Assembly: GCA_963773945.1 (NCBI GenBank)
Contig: CAVZDD010000004.1
Span: 269,144 to 333,143 of the forward strand
Direction of reading: 5' to 3'
Source: JAKIWV01 sp963773945
GTDB taxonomy: Archaea > Thermoplasmatota > Thermoplasmata > Lutacidiplasmatales > UBA184
DNA: 64,000 nt
Of the stretch, positions 17,461-26,830 are shown one piece after another (the first letter of the stretch is position 1; each line of letters begins with the position of its first letter). A program made the position numbers and the translations under genes. The notes under the pieces were generated by a model. That model saw nothing but the letters and a program-made list of their open reading frames with translations. It was not told the DNA's origin and did no database searches.

Positions 17461-18879
17461 GTGCGAGCACTAGTGGTCGGAGGAGGGGGCCGGGAGCACG
17501 CCATCGCACTCGAGCTCCATCGCGCCGAGGCCGAGGTGGTATCGGCCTCGCCGAACGCGAACCCGGGCATCGACCGACTGTCCGTTGCGAGCCTGAGGAC
17601 GGACCTACACGACCCAAGTCCGGTGGTAGAGTTCGCCCGGCAGCAAGGGGTCCAGGTCGCGGTGATCGGCCCGGAAGGCCCCCTGGCCGCCGGGTTCGCG
17701 GATGCCCTCCGCGCGGCGGAGATTCCCGTCGTCGGTCCCGACCGAGCCGCTGCCCGGATCGAGTGGTCGAAGCGCTTCTGCCGCGAACTGCTCGCGAAGC
17801 ACGGGGTCCCGGGCAACCCGAAGTTCCAATCCGTCACCAACCTCGCCGATCTCAAGTCGGCGGTGGCCAACTTCACCGGCCCTTTCGTCGTGAAACCGTC
17901 GGGCCTCACCGCCGGAAAGGGCGTATGGGTGCAAGGCAAGGACTTCCAGACCGTCGAGGAGGGAGTGGCCTACGCGCAGTCGCTGCTCGCGACGCCTTCG
18001 GGACGGGATGGTCTCCTGCTCGAGGACAAGCTCGAAGGGGAGGAGTTTAGCCAGATGGCCTTCGTCACGGACTCGGGGATCTACCCGATGCCGGCAGTTC
18101 AGGATTACAAGCGGGCGCTGGAGGGCAATCAGGGGGGCAATACCGGCGGGATGGGATCGTATTCCCAGCGCGACCACCTTCTGCCGTTCTTGTCGGCCGA
18201 GCAACGGGACCGTGCGCTTGACATCCTTCGCCGGTCCGTGGACGCGCTCCGTGCCGAGGGCCTCGCTTACCGCGGCATCCTCTACGGGGGATTCATGCTC
18301 ACCACGGACGGCCCCAAGCTCGTGGAGTTCAACGCGCGCTTTGGAGACCCGGAAGCCCTGAACGTCCTGTCCCTGTACGAGCCGGGCGATTTCGGTGAAC
18401 TCATGCTCGGGGTGGCGACGGGTCGAGTCGACCCGGTCCATGTCCAATTCCGACTTCGAGCGACCGTGACCAAGTACCTCGTCCCGATCGGATACGGTAG
18501 CCACCCCCAGGCCGGGGCCACCATCGAGTTGGCCGAGAACTCCATTCTCGACCAGGGGGTTCGGTTGTACTTCGGGTCCGTCGAGGCGACCGGAGCCGGT
18601 CGGGTTAAGTTCACGTCCTCGCGCGGCATCGGACTGGTCGGGGAAGCGAGCGCGATCCACGAAGCCCATCGTCGGGTCGAGTCGGCACTGGTCTTCGCGC
18701 AGGGACCGTACTACGTCCGGCATGATATCGGCAGCAAGGAGGACGTTGCGGCACGGGTCGACCACATGAGGAAACTCTTCGTCCCGGACGCGAAGCCCTC
18801 GCCGCTCCCCTTGTCGGTCGCCGGAGCCGGAGCCGCGCCGGAGAGCCACGGGGCCCCAACGCAAATTCTCACAGAATAG
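17461..18879 (+). CDS. purD: phosphoribosylamine-glycine ligase
   Basis: 472 residues from a GTG at 17461, chosen because VRALVVGGGGREHAIA is the universal PurD N-terminus; the open frame extends further left without homology. PurD makes glycinamide ribonucleotide in purine synthesis. Visible are the ATP-grasp features VVKPSGLTAGKGVWV, EDKLEGEEFSQM, the GGMGSYSQRDHLLPF segment, and the catalytic VEFNARFGDPEA. The C-terminal tail after about residue 455 is Ala/Pro-rich and not conserved. It stands alone, with no other pur genes nearby. Confidence 0.93.
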   Translation: MRALVVGGGGREHAIALELHRAEAEVVSASPNANPGIDRLSVASLRTDLHDPSPVVEFARQQGVQVAVIGPEGPLAAGFADALRAAEIPVVGPDRAAARIEWSKRFCRELLAKHGVPGNPKFQSVTNLADLKSAVANFTGPFVVKPSGLTAGKGVWVQGKDFQTVEEGVAYAQSLLATPSGRDGLLLEDKLEGEEFSQMAFVTDSGIYPMPAVQDYKRALEGNQGGNTGGMGSYSQRDHLLPFLSAEQRDRALDILRRSVDALRAEGLAYRGILYGGFMLTTDGPKLVEFNARFGDPEALNVLSLYEPGDFGELMLGVATGRVDPVHVQFRLRATVTKYLVPIGYGSHPQAGATIELAENSILDQGVRLYFGSVEATGAGRVKFTSSRGIGLVGEASAIHEAHRRVESALVFAQGPYYVRHDIGSKEDVAARVDHMRKLFVPDAKPSPLPLSVAGAGAAPESHGAPTQILTE

Positions 18880-18970
18880 GTCCAAATCTGGATCTCGCCA
18901 CCGGCGAGACATCGCCCCGATTCTGAGATACTTAGAGGTTAAATGGCGCCCGGGGCTCAAGGGAAGGTCC

Positions 18971-19282
18971 GTGTTCTGCCCGAAGTGTAAGCGCCTGATG
19001 CGGCCCGATAAGGCCGCGGGGGTCTGGGTCTGCGCCGCCTGTGGGACGAAGGTCCCGCTCGGAAAGGGGGCCGAGGTGGGCCGGTCGGCGCCCCAAGCCC
19101 GATCCGTCGCCGTGGTCGAGGAGAAAGCGTCGGGTACGCTCCCGACGGCGGACGAGTTGTGTCCCAAGTGCGAGAACATGAAGGCCTACTACGTGCTGCG
19201 CCAGACCCGAGGCGCCGACGAACCCGAGACACGCATCTTCGAGTGCACGAAGTGCGGGCACAAATGGCGGGAGTACCAGTAG
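18971..19282 (+). CDS. transcription factor S (TFS, TFIIS-like)
   Basis: 103 residues from a GTG at 18971. Two zinc ribbons are present: C3/C6/C21/C24 at the N-terminus and C64/C67/C92/C95 at the C-terminus. The acidic hairpin DE (83-84) in TRGADEPETRIFEC is the RNA-cleavage loop that reaches the polymerase active site, so this is a cleavage-competent TFS rather than the RpoM subunit-like paralogue. The gene overlaps asnS by 19 bp and forms an operon with it. Confidence 0.9.
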   Translation: MFCPKCKRLMRPDKAAGVWVCAACGTKVPLGKGAEVGRSAPQARSVAVVEEKASGTLPTADELCPKCENMKAYYVLRQTRGADEPETRIFECTKCGHKWREYQ

Positions 19283-20574
19283 CGTTCGACCCGGTCGAGC
19301 GCGTACGCGCTCCGGACGCGGTGGGAAAACGGGTGCATCTCCGCGGTTGGGTCCATCGCTCCCGATCGTCCGGAGGGCTCCTGTTCCTGACGTTGCGGGA
19401 CCGCACCGGCACCGTGCCGGTGACGGTCCGCAAGGACTCGGTCGGTGCGGAGCGGTTCCAACAGGCCGAACACGTCCAGTTGGAAGGCGCGATCACCGTC
19501 ACCGGCCTGGTGGCGGAGGACCCGCGGGCACCGGGCGGCCGCGAGGTCCGGGCGGACCAGGTCGAAATCGTGCATTCGGGCGAGCCGTTCCCGATCTTCA
19601 AGGACCAGACCGAGGAGTTCCTGTTGGACAAGCGACACCTCGCGATCCGCAGCCAGGAGTTCGTCCAGATGTTCCGGCTCAAGGCCGCGCTCCTTGGAGC
19701 GTTGCGGGAGTTCCTCTTCGAAGAGAAAGTGCTCGAGGTCACGCCGCCGATCATCACGGGCAACGCCGCGGAGGGTGGCTCGGAGGCGTTCGAGTTCGAT
19801 TACTTCGGTCGGCCGGGCTACCTCGCGCAGACAGCGCAGCTCTACCTGGAGGCGCTGCTGTTCCCGAACGAACGAGTGTATGCAATCACGCCCTCCTTCC
19901 GTGCCGAGAAGTCCCGAACGCCGCGACACCTCACAGAGTACACCCATCTGGAGGTGGAGCTCGCGTGGTGCGACCTCGAAGGTCTCATCGATTTCACCGA
20001 CCGGATGTTCGTAAGCACGCTCCACCGCCTCGCGGAGCGCTGCCCGGGAGAATTGAAAGGTCTCGGCCGGGACCCGGCCGATCTCTTGCGTCTGAACGCG
20101 CCCTTCCCGCGCCTGACGTACCAGGAAGCGATTGACGAGCTGCAGCGGAAGGGCTTGCCGGTCCAGTGGGGCAGCGACCTCGCCACCGCGGAGGAACGGG
20201 CCCTGACCCTCGAGCGGGATTCTCCGGTCTGGGTGACGCACTTCCCGGTGGAACTCAAGTCGTTCTACATGCTCCGGACGCCGGGCGACCCCAAGACCGT
20301 CGAGGCCGGGGACCTCCTCGGTCCGGAGGGCTACGGGGAGATCGTCGGCGCCAGCTGCCGGGAGATTGACATCGACCGGTTGACCGAGCGCATCCAGGCG
20401 GTCGGCGCTCGCCCGTCGGACTACGAGTGGTACCTCGACTTGCGCCGGCACGGGAGCGTCCCGCACGCGGGATTTGGAACGGGAATCGAGCGGATCCTGC
20501 GCTGGGTTACCCGCCGCGAGCACATCCGCGACACGACGCCCTTCCCCCGCACGCCAGCCCGCCACACTCCGTGA
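19264..20574 (+). CDS. asnS: asparagine-tRNA ligase
   Basis: 436 residues from an ATG at 19264 inside the end of the TFS gene. An OB-fold anticodon domain (RVHLRGWVHRSR, LFLTLRDRTG) precedes a class II catalytic core with motif 2 (SFRAEKSRTPRHLTEYTHLEVELAW) split over two stretches, and motif 3 HAGFGTGIERILRW. The LGPEGYGEIVGAS block and the ending HIRDTTPFPRTPARHTP favour AsnRS over AspRS, which normally reads FPRDP near the end. Its presence suggests direct Asn-tRNA charging rather than only the amidotransferase route. Confidence 0.85.
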   Translation: MAGVPVAFDPVERVRAPDAVGKRVHLRGWVHRSRSSGGLLFLTLRDRTGTVPVTVRKDSVGAERFQQAEHVQLEGAITVTGLVAEDPRAPGGREVRADQVEIVHSGEPFPIFKDQTEEFLLDKRHLAIRSQEFVQMFRLKAALLGALREFLFEEKVLEVTPPIITGNAAEGGSEAFEFDYFGRPGYLAQTAQLYLEALLFPNERVYAITPSFRAEKSRTPRHLTEYTHLEVELAWCDLEGLIDFTDRMFVSTLHRLAERCPGELKGLGRDPADLLRLNAPFPRLTYQEAIDELQRKGLPVQWGSDLATAEERALTLERDSPVWVTHFPVELKSFYMLRTPGDPKTVEAGDLLGPEGYGEIVGASCREIDIDRLTERIQAVGARPSDYEWYLDLRRHGSVPHAGFGTGIERILRWVTRREHIRDTTPFPRTPARHTP

Positions 20575-20652
20575 CCCGCGTCGTCGCGGGGCGAAATCCT
20601 AAGAGCGGGCGCCCCATACGCTCGCCGTCGCGGATGTTCTGAGGCCTCGTTC

Positions 20653-21177
20653 GTGTCCCCTCCAAGTACCACCGGATCCGCGCCGGAGGTCCACGCCGTC
20701 CCGGCGCCCCCGGGCGTGGTGATCGACCGGGTATCCCACGAGGATATTCCCGAGATCTGCGCGCTGTACAAACGGGTCTGGGACTCCCCCCACGAAGGGG
20801 TGCCCGCGGAATTCCTGAAGGCAGCCATCCCCACCCCTCTGGAATTCACCAGTCGGATGGAGGGCGTCACCTACTTCGTCGCTCGCGAAGGAAAGAATCT
20901 GCGCGGGATCGTCGGCACGGAATTCTCCGAGGGCAACTGCCTCCTGGTGGGCTTGGCCGTGGACGTCGATGCGCGCCACAAGGGCGTGGCGACGGCGCTC
21001 GTGCTCACGGCGATCGACTGGGCCCGGAAGAACCACGCCAACGCGGTCTGGGTCGACGCCCTGGACAGCTTCACGGCCGCGAAGGGTCTGTTTCAACATC
21101 TCGGGTTCAGCGCGGCCGGCGTCCTCCACCGGCACCGGTGGAACGAGGACGTCCGGATCTTCGAGACGTTGCTCTGA
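20653..21177 (+). CDS. GNAT-family N-acetyltransferase
   Basis: 174 residues from a GTG at 20653. The core reads VGLAVDVDARHKGVATALVLTAIDWARKN, with the acetyl-CoA pyrophosphate-binding loop RHKGVA, and ends in GLFQHLGFSAAGVLHRHRW. The first 20 residues are Pro/Ala-rich and probably disordered. It follows asnS by 78 bp. Substrate unknown. Confidence 0.82.
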   Translation: MSPPSTTGSAPEVHAVPAPPGVVIDRVSHEDIPEICALYKRVWDSPHEGVPAEFLKAAIPTPLEFTSRMEGVTYFVAREGKNLRGIVGTEFSEGNCLLVGLAVDVDARHKGVATALVLTAIDWARKNHANAVWVDALDSFTAAKGLFQHLGFSAAGVLHRHRWNEDVRIFETLL

Positions 21178-21182
21178 GCCGG

Positions 21183-22151
21183 CTACGGCGCGCCACGCGC
21201 GGCCGGGGCGCGGGAGGGCCGGAAGGTGGTCGAGCCGTGCATCTGGAGCAAGCGGCGCATCCGGTGGAGCGCTTCCTCGCCGTGGCCCTGGGCGAAGAGA
21301 CGCGCGCCTCGACCGAGTTCGGCGATCTCGGTCTCTACGGGGGTCCCTTGGAGCCTCTCCTCCTGCAGGAAATCGCCGTAGCGCGACACAAACCCCGGTA
21401 GTTCCCGCTGCACCTGCTCCATCGCCTGGGCCCGCAGGGCCCGGAGCTGCTGCTTCAAGGAGGCCAACCGGCCGCTGCGAAGCTCGCGCTCCAGTTCCCG
21501 GCCCAGTTCCTCGGGCTCGTTCGGAACGGTCAGCCCTACCCCCACCATGTCGCGGAGGAGAGAGATCACGGACTCGAGGTCCTCCCGAGCCGTGTCGAGG
21601 TGGCGCTCCTTGAGCGTGATGACCCGGTCCACCTGCTGGTAGGCGGTGAGCGCCCGGCTGATGTCCCCGGTCTTGGCAAAGTGGAGCGCGTCGTCCATTT
21701 GGTCCCGTTCGAGGCGGCTGTCTACGGCGTAGGCTTCGAGCCGCGTGAGTCGGGTCTTCACGTCGCGCTGCCATTCTTCGAGGGCGGCGAGGATCTGGTT
21801 CTGGGCGAGGCGTTCGACGCCCTTGAGCACGTCCGCCCATCGGTCATGATCGGAGGTCCGGCGCGCCGCCTCCTCGGCCCATCGGGGGAGGACCGGGAGG
21901 GTGAGGCCGAGCGGCTCGACCACCTCCGCCCACTGCTGGAGTTTCGAGAATCGTCGCGCTAGGTCCGGGGACACCGCCGGCTCCCTCGCCGACGGCGGGG
22001 TGCGAGCCCCGGTCGGCACTTCGACGCGCACGGCCACCGGCGGGGGCCGCTCGGGGAGAACGTCGAGCGCCGCGCCGCAGTGCGGGCAGCGCGTGTCGGT
22101 GGCCGACACGCGGTCGTGGCAGGACGGGCAGCGGAGGTCTTCGTCAGCCAC
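21183..22151 (-). CDS. zinc-ribbon coiled-coil protein of unknown function
   Basis: 322 residues. A treble-clef-like zinc ribbon lies at the N-terminus (cysteines 8, 11, 22, 25), then a Pro-rich linker and a long, highly charged helical region (about 70-300) rich in Leu, Glu and Arg, which looks like TPR-like helical hairpins or coiled coil. No membrane segment or catalytic motif is visible. Similar zinc-ribbon plus helical proteins are common in Thermoplasmatota without known roles. It ends 5 bp from the convergent GNAT gene. Confidence 0.72.
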   Translation of the reverse strand: MADEDLRCPSCHDRVSATDTRCPHCGAALDVLPERPPPVAVRVEVPTGARTPPSAREPAVSPDLARRFSKLQQWAEVVEPLGLTLPVLPRWAEEAARRTSDHDRWADVLKGVERLAQNQILAALEEWQRDVKTRLTRLEAYAVDSRLERDQMDDALHFAKTGDISRALTAYQQVDRVITLKERHLDTAREDLESVISLLRDMVGVGLTVPNEPEELGRELERELRSGRLASLKQQLRALRAQAMEQVQRELPGFVSRYGDFLQEERLQGTPVETEIAELGRGARLFAQGHGEEALHRMRRLLQMHGSTTFRPSRAPAARGAP

Positions 22152-22172
22152 AGGTGTACCTCGGGTTGGGGA

Positions 22173-22257
22173 TGCAGGGGGTGAGATTTGAACTCACGAA
22201 CTCCTACGAGACCAGGACCTCAACCTGGCGCCTTTGACCAAGCTGGGCCACCCCTGC
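22173..22257 (-). tRNA. tRNA-Leu (anticodon GAG)
   Basis: An 85-nt type II tRNA on the minus strand with a 7-bp acceptor stem (GCAGGGG with CCCCTGC), anticodon stem CCAGG/CCTGG around loop TTGAGGT giving anticodon GAG, a long variable arm, and T loop TTCAAAT. Discriminator A; no encoded CCA; no intron. Confidence 0.93.
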
Positions 22258-22388
22258 GGGCCCCGCGGCGCGTACGGCTCTCCTGCCATAGCCTTTGTGC
22301 CCGGAAACAGGGTGGCCCTCGTCCCCCCTCTATACAGAGAGATTCTCCCACGGAAAAGCCTAGTAGTGAAGGCCTGTCGGAGTTCGCG

Positions 22389-22754
22389 ATGTCCGCTAAG
22401 AGGCTGGCGGAGCCGCACGGTGCCCCCGGAGCGGCGACGGTCTACATTGGTCTCAAACCCACCATGACCTACGTTTTTCAGGTCGTGGCGCAGCTGAATT
22501 CGGGGGCGGATCCGGTCGTGGTCCGAGCGCGCGGGAACGCGATCGCCAAGGCCGTCGATGTGGTCGAGGTCGTGCGGCACCGATTCCTCGAGGGGCAGGT
22601 CGAGGTCGGTCGCATCAGCACCGATACCGAGCGGCTCACGAACCGGGACGGCCGGGACGCGAACGTGTCGGCGATCTCGATCCCGCTCAGCCGGGTGGGA
22701 CCAGCGCCGACGGCCCGGCCGCCGGCGCTTGGGTCGCCCCCCACGCCGGAGTGA
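22389..22754 (+). CDS. albA: Alba-family DNA/RNA-binding chromatin protein
   Basis: 121 residues from an ATG at 22389. The Alba core is unmistakable: VYIGLKPTMTYVFQVVAQLNSG, then VVVRARGNAIAKAVDVVEVVRHRFL and the VGRISTDTERL beta-hairpin followed by NVSAISIPL. Alba dimers coat DNA and also bind RNA. The last 20 residues are a Pro/Ala-rich tail. The 3' end overlaps the convergent RDD-protein gene by 68 bp, an unusually long overlap; this supports the tail being recently acquired or variable. Confidence 0.92.
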   Translation: MSAKRLAEPHGAPGAATVYIGLKPTMTYVFQVVAQLNSGADPVVVRARGNAIAKAVDVVEVVRHRFLEGQVEVGRISTDTERLTNRDGRDANVSAISIPLSRVGPAPTARPPALGSPPTPE

Positions 22755-24504
22755 CGTGGCGACGGTCCACGACCCACGTCGAGGCCCAGCGGTCTCCGAG
22801 ACGTTGTCGTTCGGGATCCCGTAGGACCTGCACTCCTCCGATGGCGAGGGCGACCGCCAAGGTCGCCGCCATGACACCGAGCAGGATCGCCCCGGTGAAG
22901 ACCAGGTCCCCGAATGAGCTCAGGCCCGCGCTGCCGGACCGGACGAGGAGCAGGATTCCCGGTGCCCCCAGGTCGCCGATCGCGAACAGGGAGACGGTTT
23001 TCGGGGACTCCCGGAGGACCGACTGGAGCGCGGTGGGGCGCGCCAGGCTTCGGTCGGTGACCGTGAGATGGAGGAGGACTTTCCCCGCGGTACTCCCGAA
23101 GAGGGCGTCGCAGACGACGTAGTAGAGGGCCGCGTATCCGACGAAACCGAACACGGCCAGATTGAACGTGAGGCCGTTGAGCACATCGTCGACCGTTCCC
23201 GGGAGGGCGAGCGCCAGGTAGATCCACAGCGCCAGGGCCGGTGCCGTGACCAACGCCAGGTCGATCGCCGCGGCCCAGGCCCGGCGTCCGGGAGCGGCGA
23301 ATCGGAGCCGGCTCAGGTCGCGGCCGAGTTGGACGAATTGAGTGGCCATCGCCACGCTCCGGAAGGCTTCCCGGGGGGTGGGCGTGGGCGCTTCCTGGGA
23401 GGCAACGAGATTCCGGTAATCGTGAATCACATACGGGGCGACGGGGAGAACGTCCCAGGTCGCGGCGGGCGCGCCCGTTGCGGGGATCTGGAAGATCGTT
23501 CGCACCCGCTCTCCGGCGCTCTGACTCGCGGCGACCGAATCCCGAATCGCCCCCGCGAGATCCCCGCCGGCGAGCCGGACGGTCGCCGAACTAAGGATCC
23601 GTTCCGGAGAAGGCGGAGTGGGCGCAGGGGCCGGAACTTCGGGGGCGGTCCCGCGGTATCGCAACGCGATCAGTAGGAGGCCGGCACCGAGCGCCATGAG
23701 GCCGGAGAAATACACGAGGTCCTGAATCCCGGCTCCTCCGACCGCCAGAAGGGCGCCACCTCCCCCCACATAGAGCGGGGGTTCGCGCAGAATGTCGGCT
23801 CCGATCAGCGTGCCCAGCGTCGCGGTTCCGTATCCGATCGCGAGTCCGCGATAGGGCGCAACTCCCCAGATGGCCCCGGCCACCCAGACCGAAAGGATTC
23901 CCACCACCACCGGGCCGATCAGGTAGAACGGGAACGTGGACACAATCCCTTCCCCAGGGATCGCCTGGGACGTGAAGAACGTCAGCGGAATCGCCGCCGA
24001 AACAAGGCCCATGAACGTCAACGCCCGATTAGCGGCCGGGCGAGGCGCCCAGCGCGGTAACGCCGCGGAGGCGAAAGCAACCATCCCGCCGGCGGTGACG
24101 AGCACGCCCACCGAGGTCCAAAAGGTCGCCGTGAAGAGAACGACCGCGAACTGGACCGCGGTCTCGGCGGCGACCAGTAGGATTACCGTCCCTGTAAGAC
24201 TCCAACCCGGCGTTCCCAGCTCGCGATGCAATAGGACGACCGAAAGGCCGATCGGGATGAGCGCCCCTCCGAGGTTGATCGCCACGACATTCCCCGCCCA
24301 CGGCAGGAACGGGGCATCGGCTAACGAAGCGAGGAACGCACCTGGGAGCAGCAGCCAGAAAGCGAAGCGACCGAATCCGCTCGCCCGCGCCTCGGCGGGT
24401 CGACTCCAGGCCCAGAGGAAGAGGGCGATCCAGAGTAACGGAGTGAGGATCGTGCTCCCGACTCCGCCGATGACGTCATTGGACAAGACCCAGGGGTCTA
24501 CCAT
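22687..24504 (-). CDS. large polytopic membrane protein with C-terminal RDD domain
   Basis: 605 residues. The N-terminal 280 residues form about eight to nine membrane helices; a soluble linker of about 110 residues follows (ERILSSATVRLAGGDLAGAIRDSVAAS), and the C-terminal 200 residues are an RDD domain: RRAWAAAIDLALV, a LFGSTAGKVLLHLTVTD turn, and further helices. RDD proteins are often ion or small-molecule transporters or membrane assembly factors. The combination with a separate N-terminal polytopic module is uncommon. Function unknown. Confidence 0.75.
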   Translation of the reverse strand: MVDPWVLSNDVIGGVGSTILTPLLWIALFLWAWSRPAEARASGFGRFAFWLLLPGAFLASLADAPFLPWAGNVVAINLGGALIPIGLSVVLLHRELGTPGWSLTGTVILLVAAETAVQFAVVLFTATFWTSVGVLVTAGGMVAFASAALPRWAPRPAANRALTFMGLVSAAIPLTFFTSQAIPGEGIVSTFPFYLIGPVVVGILSVWVAGAIWGVAPYRGLAIGYGTATLGTLIGADILREPPLYVGGGGALLAVGGAGIQDLVYFSGLMALGAGLLLIALRYRGTAPEVPAPAPTPPSPERILSSATVRLAGGDLAGAIRDSVAASQSAGERVRTIFQIPATGAPAATWDVLPVAPYVIHDYRNLVASQEAPTPTPREAFRSVAMATQFVQLGRDLSRLRFAAPGRRAWAAAIDLALVTAPALALWIYLALALPGTVDDVLNGLTFNLAVFGFVGYAALYYVVCDALFGSTAGKVLLHLTVTDRSLARPTALQSVLRESPKTVSLFAIGDLGAPGILLLVRSGSAGLSSFGDLVFTGAILLGVMAATLAVALAIGGVQVLRDPERQRLGDRWASTWVVDRRHVTPAWGATQAPAAGPSALVPPG

Positions 24505-24608
24505 CTCCCGTCGTCCTGCGCGCCCCGACGGGGTCGGCCCCTCGGTTGGCCCTTGACCACCTCCGGCCCGGGCTAAACGTTTTTGCCGCGCCCCTCGTCC
24601 CCGCGCCG

Positions 24609-26009
24609 ATGGGGTCCACGCGCACCGAACAGGATTCGCTGGGGAAGCGGGAGGTCCCCGCCGAGGCGTACTACGGAATCCAGACGCTGCGAGCCATCGA
24701 AAACTTTCCCGTTAGTGGACTCCACGCCTCCCCCCATCTGGTCCGGGCCTACGCCCTGCTCAAACGGGCGTGCACCGAGGTCAACGTTAGCTTGGGCGCG
24801 CTGGATCCGGACCGGGGTCGGGCCATCGAACAGGCCGCCCGCGAGGTCGCGGACGGGAGGTTCCGGGATCAGTTCGTCGTGGACGTGTTCCAAGCCGGCG
24901 CGGGGACGTCCTTCCACATGAACGTCAACGAGGTACTCGCCAACCGGGCGCTCGAGCTCCTCGGCAAGCCCCGGGGAGAGTACTCGGCGGTGAGCCCGAA
25001 CGACCAGGTCAACTTCGGGCAGTCCACGAACGATACCTTCCCGTCGGCCGCTCAGGTGGCCACGCTGTTCGCGCTGGCCGAGGTGCGAGCCGGGGTCCAG
25101 ATCTTGAGTGCGGGCCTTCGTCGAAAGGGCGAGGAGTTTCGTGCGAGCGCCAAGTCGGGTCGCACGCACCTCAAGGACGCGATGCCGGTCACATTGGGGG
25201 CGGAGTTCCGTGCCTATGCCACCGTGTTGGACCGGATTCTCGAAACATTGCCGACGGTGGAGACCGCCCTCGCCGAGATCCCCCTTGGCGGCAACGCGGT
25301 CGGCACGGGCGTCAACACTCGACGAGGATTCCGATCCGAAGCCGTGCGCAAGTATGCCGAACTGGCCAAACTCCCGTTGCGGGTGGCCCGCGATCCCTTC
25401 GAAACGATGCAGAGCCGCTGGCCACTCGGCGCGGCGGCGGCCTGGCTCAAGACGCTCGCCCTCGAGCTCATTCGCATCGCCAATGACATTCGGCTTCTAT
25501 CGAGCGGCCCGGCCACTGGGCTCGACGAGATCCGGTTGCCGGAGATCCAACCCGGCTCGTCCATCATGCCCGGCAAGGTAAATCCCTCCGCGGCGGAGTG
25601 CCTCAACCAGATCGCCTTCCGGGTGGTGGCCTCGGAGCTCGCGACTTCGCTTGCCGTTCAGGCCGGTCAGCTCGAGATCAACGTGATGATGCCGCTCGCC
25701 ACGTACGAGGTGTTGTTCTCTTCGAGCATTCTGGCGCAGTATCTCCCCGTCTTCACGCGCACCTGCATCGACGGCATCACGACCAACCCGGAGGTCCTGG
25801 AACGGTACCTGAGCTCCTCGTCCGCACTTCTTACGATCTTGACGCCCCAGTTCGGATACCTCAAAGTGGCCGAGCTCGTCCACGAGTCCGCGCGGACCGG
25901 ACGACCGGTGAAGGAGCTGCTCGTGGCCCGCGGCCTCGCGACCGAAGCCCAGGCCGAAGCGCTTCTGAGCCCGGTGGCTCTCGCCAAGCTCGCGGAGCCG
26001 GTCGAGTAA
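24609..26009 (+). CDS. aspA: aspartate ammonia-lyase (fumarase/aspartase superfamily)
   Basis: 466 residues from an ATG at 24609; the N-terminus RTEQDSLGKREVPAEAYYGIQTLRAIENFPVSG is characteristic of aspartase, whereas FumC normally differs in this stretch. Catalytic regions are GQSTNDTFPSA, SGRTHLKDAMPVT, GGNAVGTG and the flexible loop GSSIMPGKVNP. It interconverts aspartate with fumarate and ammonia. Class II fumarase cannot be fully excluded by sequence alone. A trmB-like gene follows 49 bp downstream with its own TATA-like element. Confidence 0.82.
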   Translation: MGSTRTEQDSLGKREVPAEAYYGIQTLRAIENFPVSGLHASPHLVRAYALLKRACTEVNVSLGALDPDRGRAIEQAAREVADGRFRDQFVVDVFQAGAGTSFHMNVNEVLANRALELLGKPRGEYSAVSPNDQVNFGQSTNDTFPSAAQVATLFALAEVRAGVQILSAGLRRKGEEFRASAKSGRTHLKDAMPVTLGAEFRAYATVLDRILETLPTVETALAEIPLGGNAVGTGVNTRRGFRSEAVRKYAELAKLPLRVARDPFETMQSRWPLGAAAAWLKTLALELIRIANDIRLLSSGPATGLDEIRLPEIQPGSSIMPGKVNPSAAECLNQIAFRVVASELATSLAVQAGQLEINVMMPLATYEVLFSSSILAQYLPVFTRTCIDGITTNPEVLERYLSSSSALLTILTPQFGYLKVAELVHESARTGRPVKELLVARGLATEAQAEALLSPVALAKLAEPVE

Positions 26010-26023
26010 GTGCGAACCACGAA

Positions 26024-26031
26024 GGTTAAAG
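26024..26031 (+). promoter_or_regulatory. TATA-like element of the TrmB-family gene
   Basis: GGTTAAAG lies 28-35 bp before the ATG at 26059, the spacing expected for a leaderless archaeal transcript. Confidence 0.45.
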
Positions 26032-26058
26032 AGCCCCCGTCTCCGTGTCGCGCTCCTC

Positions 26059-26811
26059 ATGGCGACGGTCGAGGAGATGGCGGTCTCGCTCGGCGCGGAA
26101 TTCAGCCAGGAGTACCGCCGAGCCGTCTCGGTCCTCGGCCAGGTCGGTCTGACCGACTACGAGGCCCGGGCCTACATCGCGCTCGTGGCCCGCGGCATCG
26201 GTGACGCGGCAGCCATCGCGCAAGCCGCGGGGATCCCGCGCACGTCGGCCTACAAGGTCCTCGAATCGCTGGCGCAGAAGAACTACGCACAGCCTGCGGG
26301 AGGCAAGCCGCTCCTGTTCAAGCCCCGGCGGCCGATCGAGGTTGCCGAATCGCTCAAGGGCTCGATTCAGGAGGTCTTCGAGAAGCTCGAAGCGCTCCAC
26401 GACATCGCCGCCGAGCATGGGGAGCCTCAGCTGGTTTACCTCCTCAACGGCCGCGAGAAGGTGATCGGAAAGATTGCCGACCTGCTCGACCAATCCACCA
26501 AGACGTTCATCCTCACCACGCCCCAGGTGTCGGACATCCGGGACGAGCTGGGGAAGAAGTTCGCCCACGCGGTCAAGCGTGGTGTGGAAGTGACCTTCGT
26601 CACCGCCCCCCTCCAGAAGATTCCCGAAGGGGTTCGCGTGATCCCGCGCAACAACCTCCTCGCGACCGAGGTGCTCGCGGACAACCAGCACGCGCTGCTC
26701 GCGGGCCCAAACCTCGAGGCCGCGGGCTTTACCGACAACCCGATCCTGACCGCGCACCTGCAGCAGTTCTTGGAGATCATTCTCGATCGAGGGACCGAGA
26801 ACAAACCGTAG
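26059..26811 (+). CDS. TrmB-family transcriptional regulator
   Basis: 250 residues. The N-terminal winged helix reads LGQVGLTDYEARAYIALVARGIGDAAAIAQAAGIPRTSAYKVLESLAQK in overlapping blocks, the TrmB signature, followed by a hinge helix and a phospholipase-D-like effector domain (LLDQSTKTFILTTPQVSDIRDELG). The sugar-binding C-terminal domain of classical TrmB is absent, so this belongs to the shorter TrmB-like group. It is 19 bp upstream of the Taw2-type gene. Confidence 0.9.
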   Translation: MATVEEMAVSLGAEFSQEYRRAVSVLGQVGLTDYEARAYIALVARGIGDAAAIAQAAGIPRTSAYKVLESLAQKNYAQPAGGKPLLFKPRRPIEVAESLKGSIQEVFEKLEALHDIAAEHGEPQLVYLLNGREKVIGKIADLLDQSTKTFILTTPQVSDIRDELGKKFAHAVKRGVEVTFVTAPLQKIPEGVRVIPRNNLLATEVLADNQHALLAGPNLEAAGFTDNPILTAHLQQFLEIILDRGTENKP

Positions 26812-26830
26812 GCCTCCGGCGTCGACCGCG

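Noticed and set aside
17605..19179. 524-codon minus-strand frame opposite purD
   Set aside because: Antisense to a gene with full PurD motifs; composition typical of shadow frames in GC-rich DNA.
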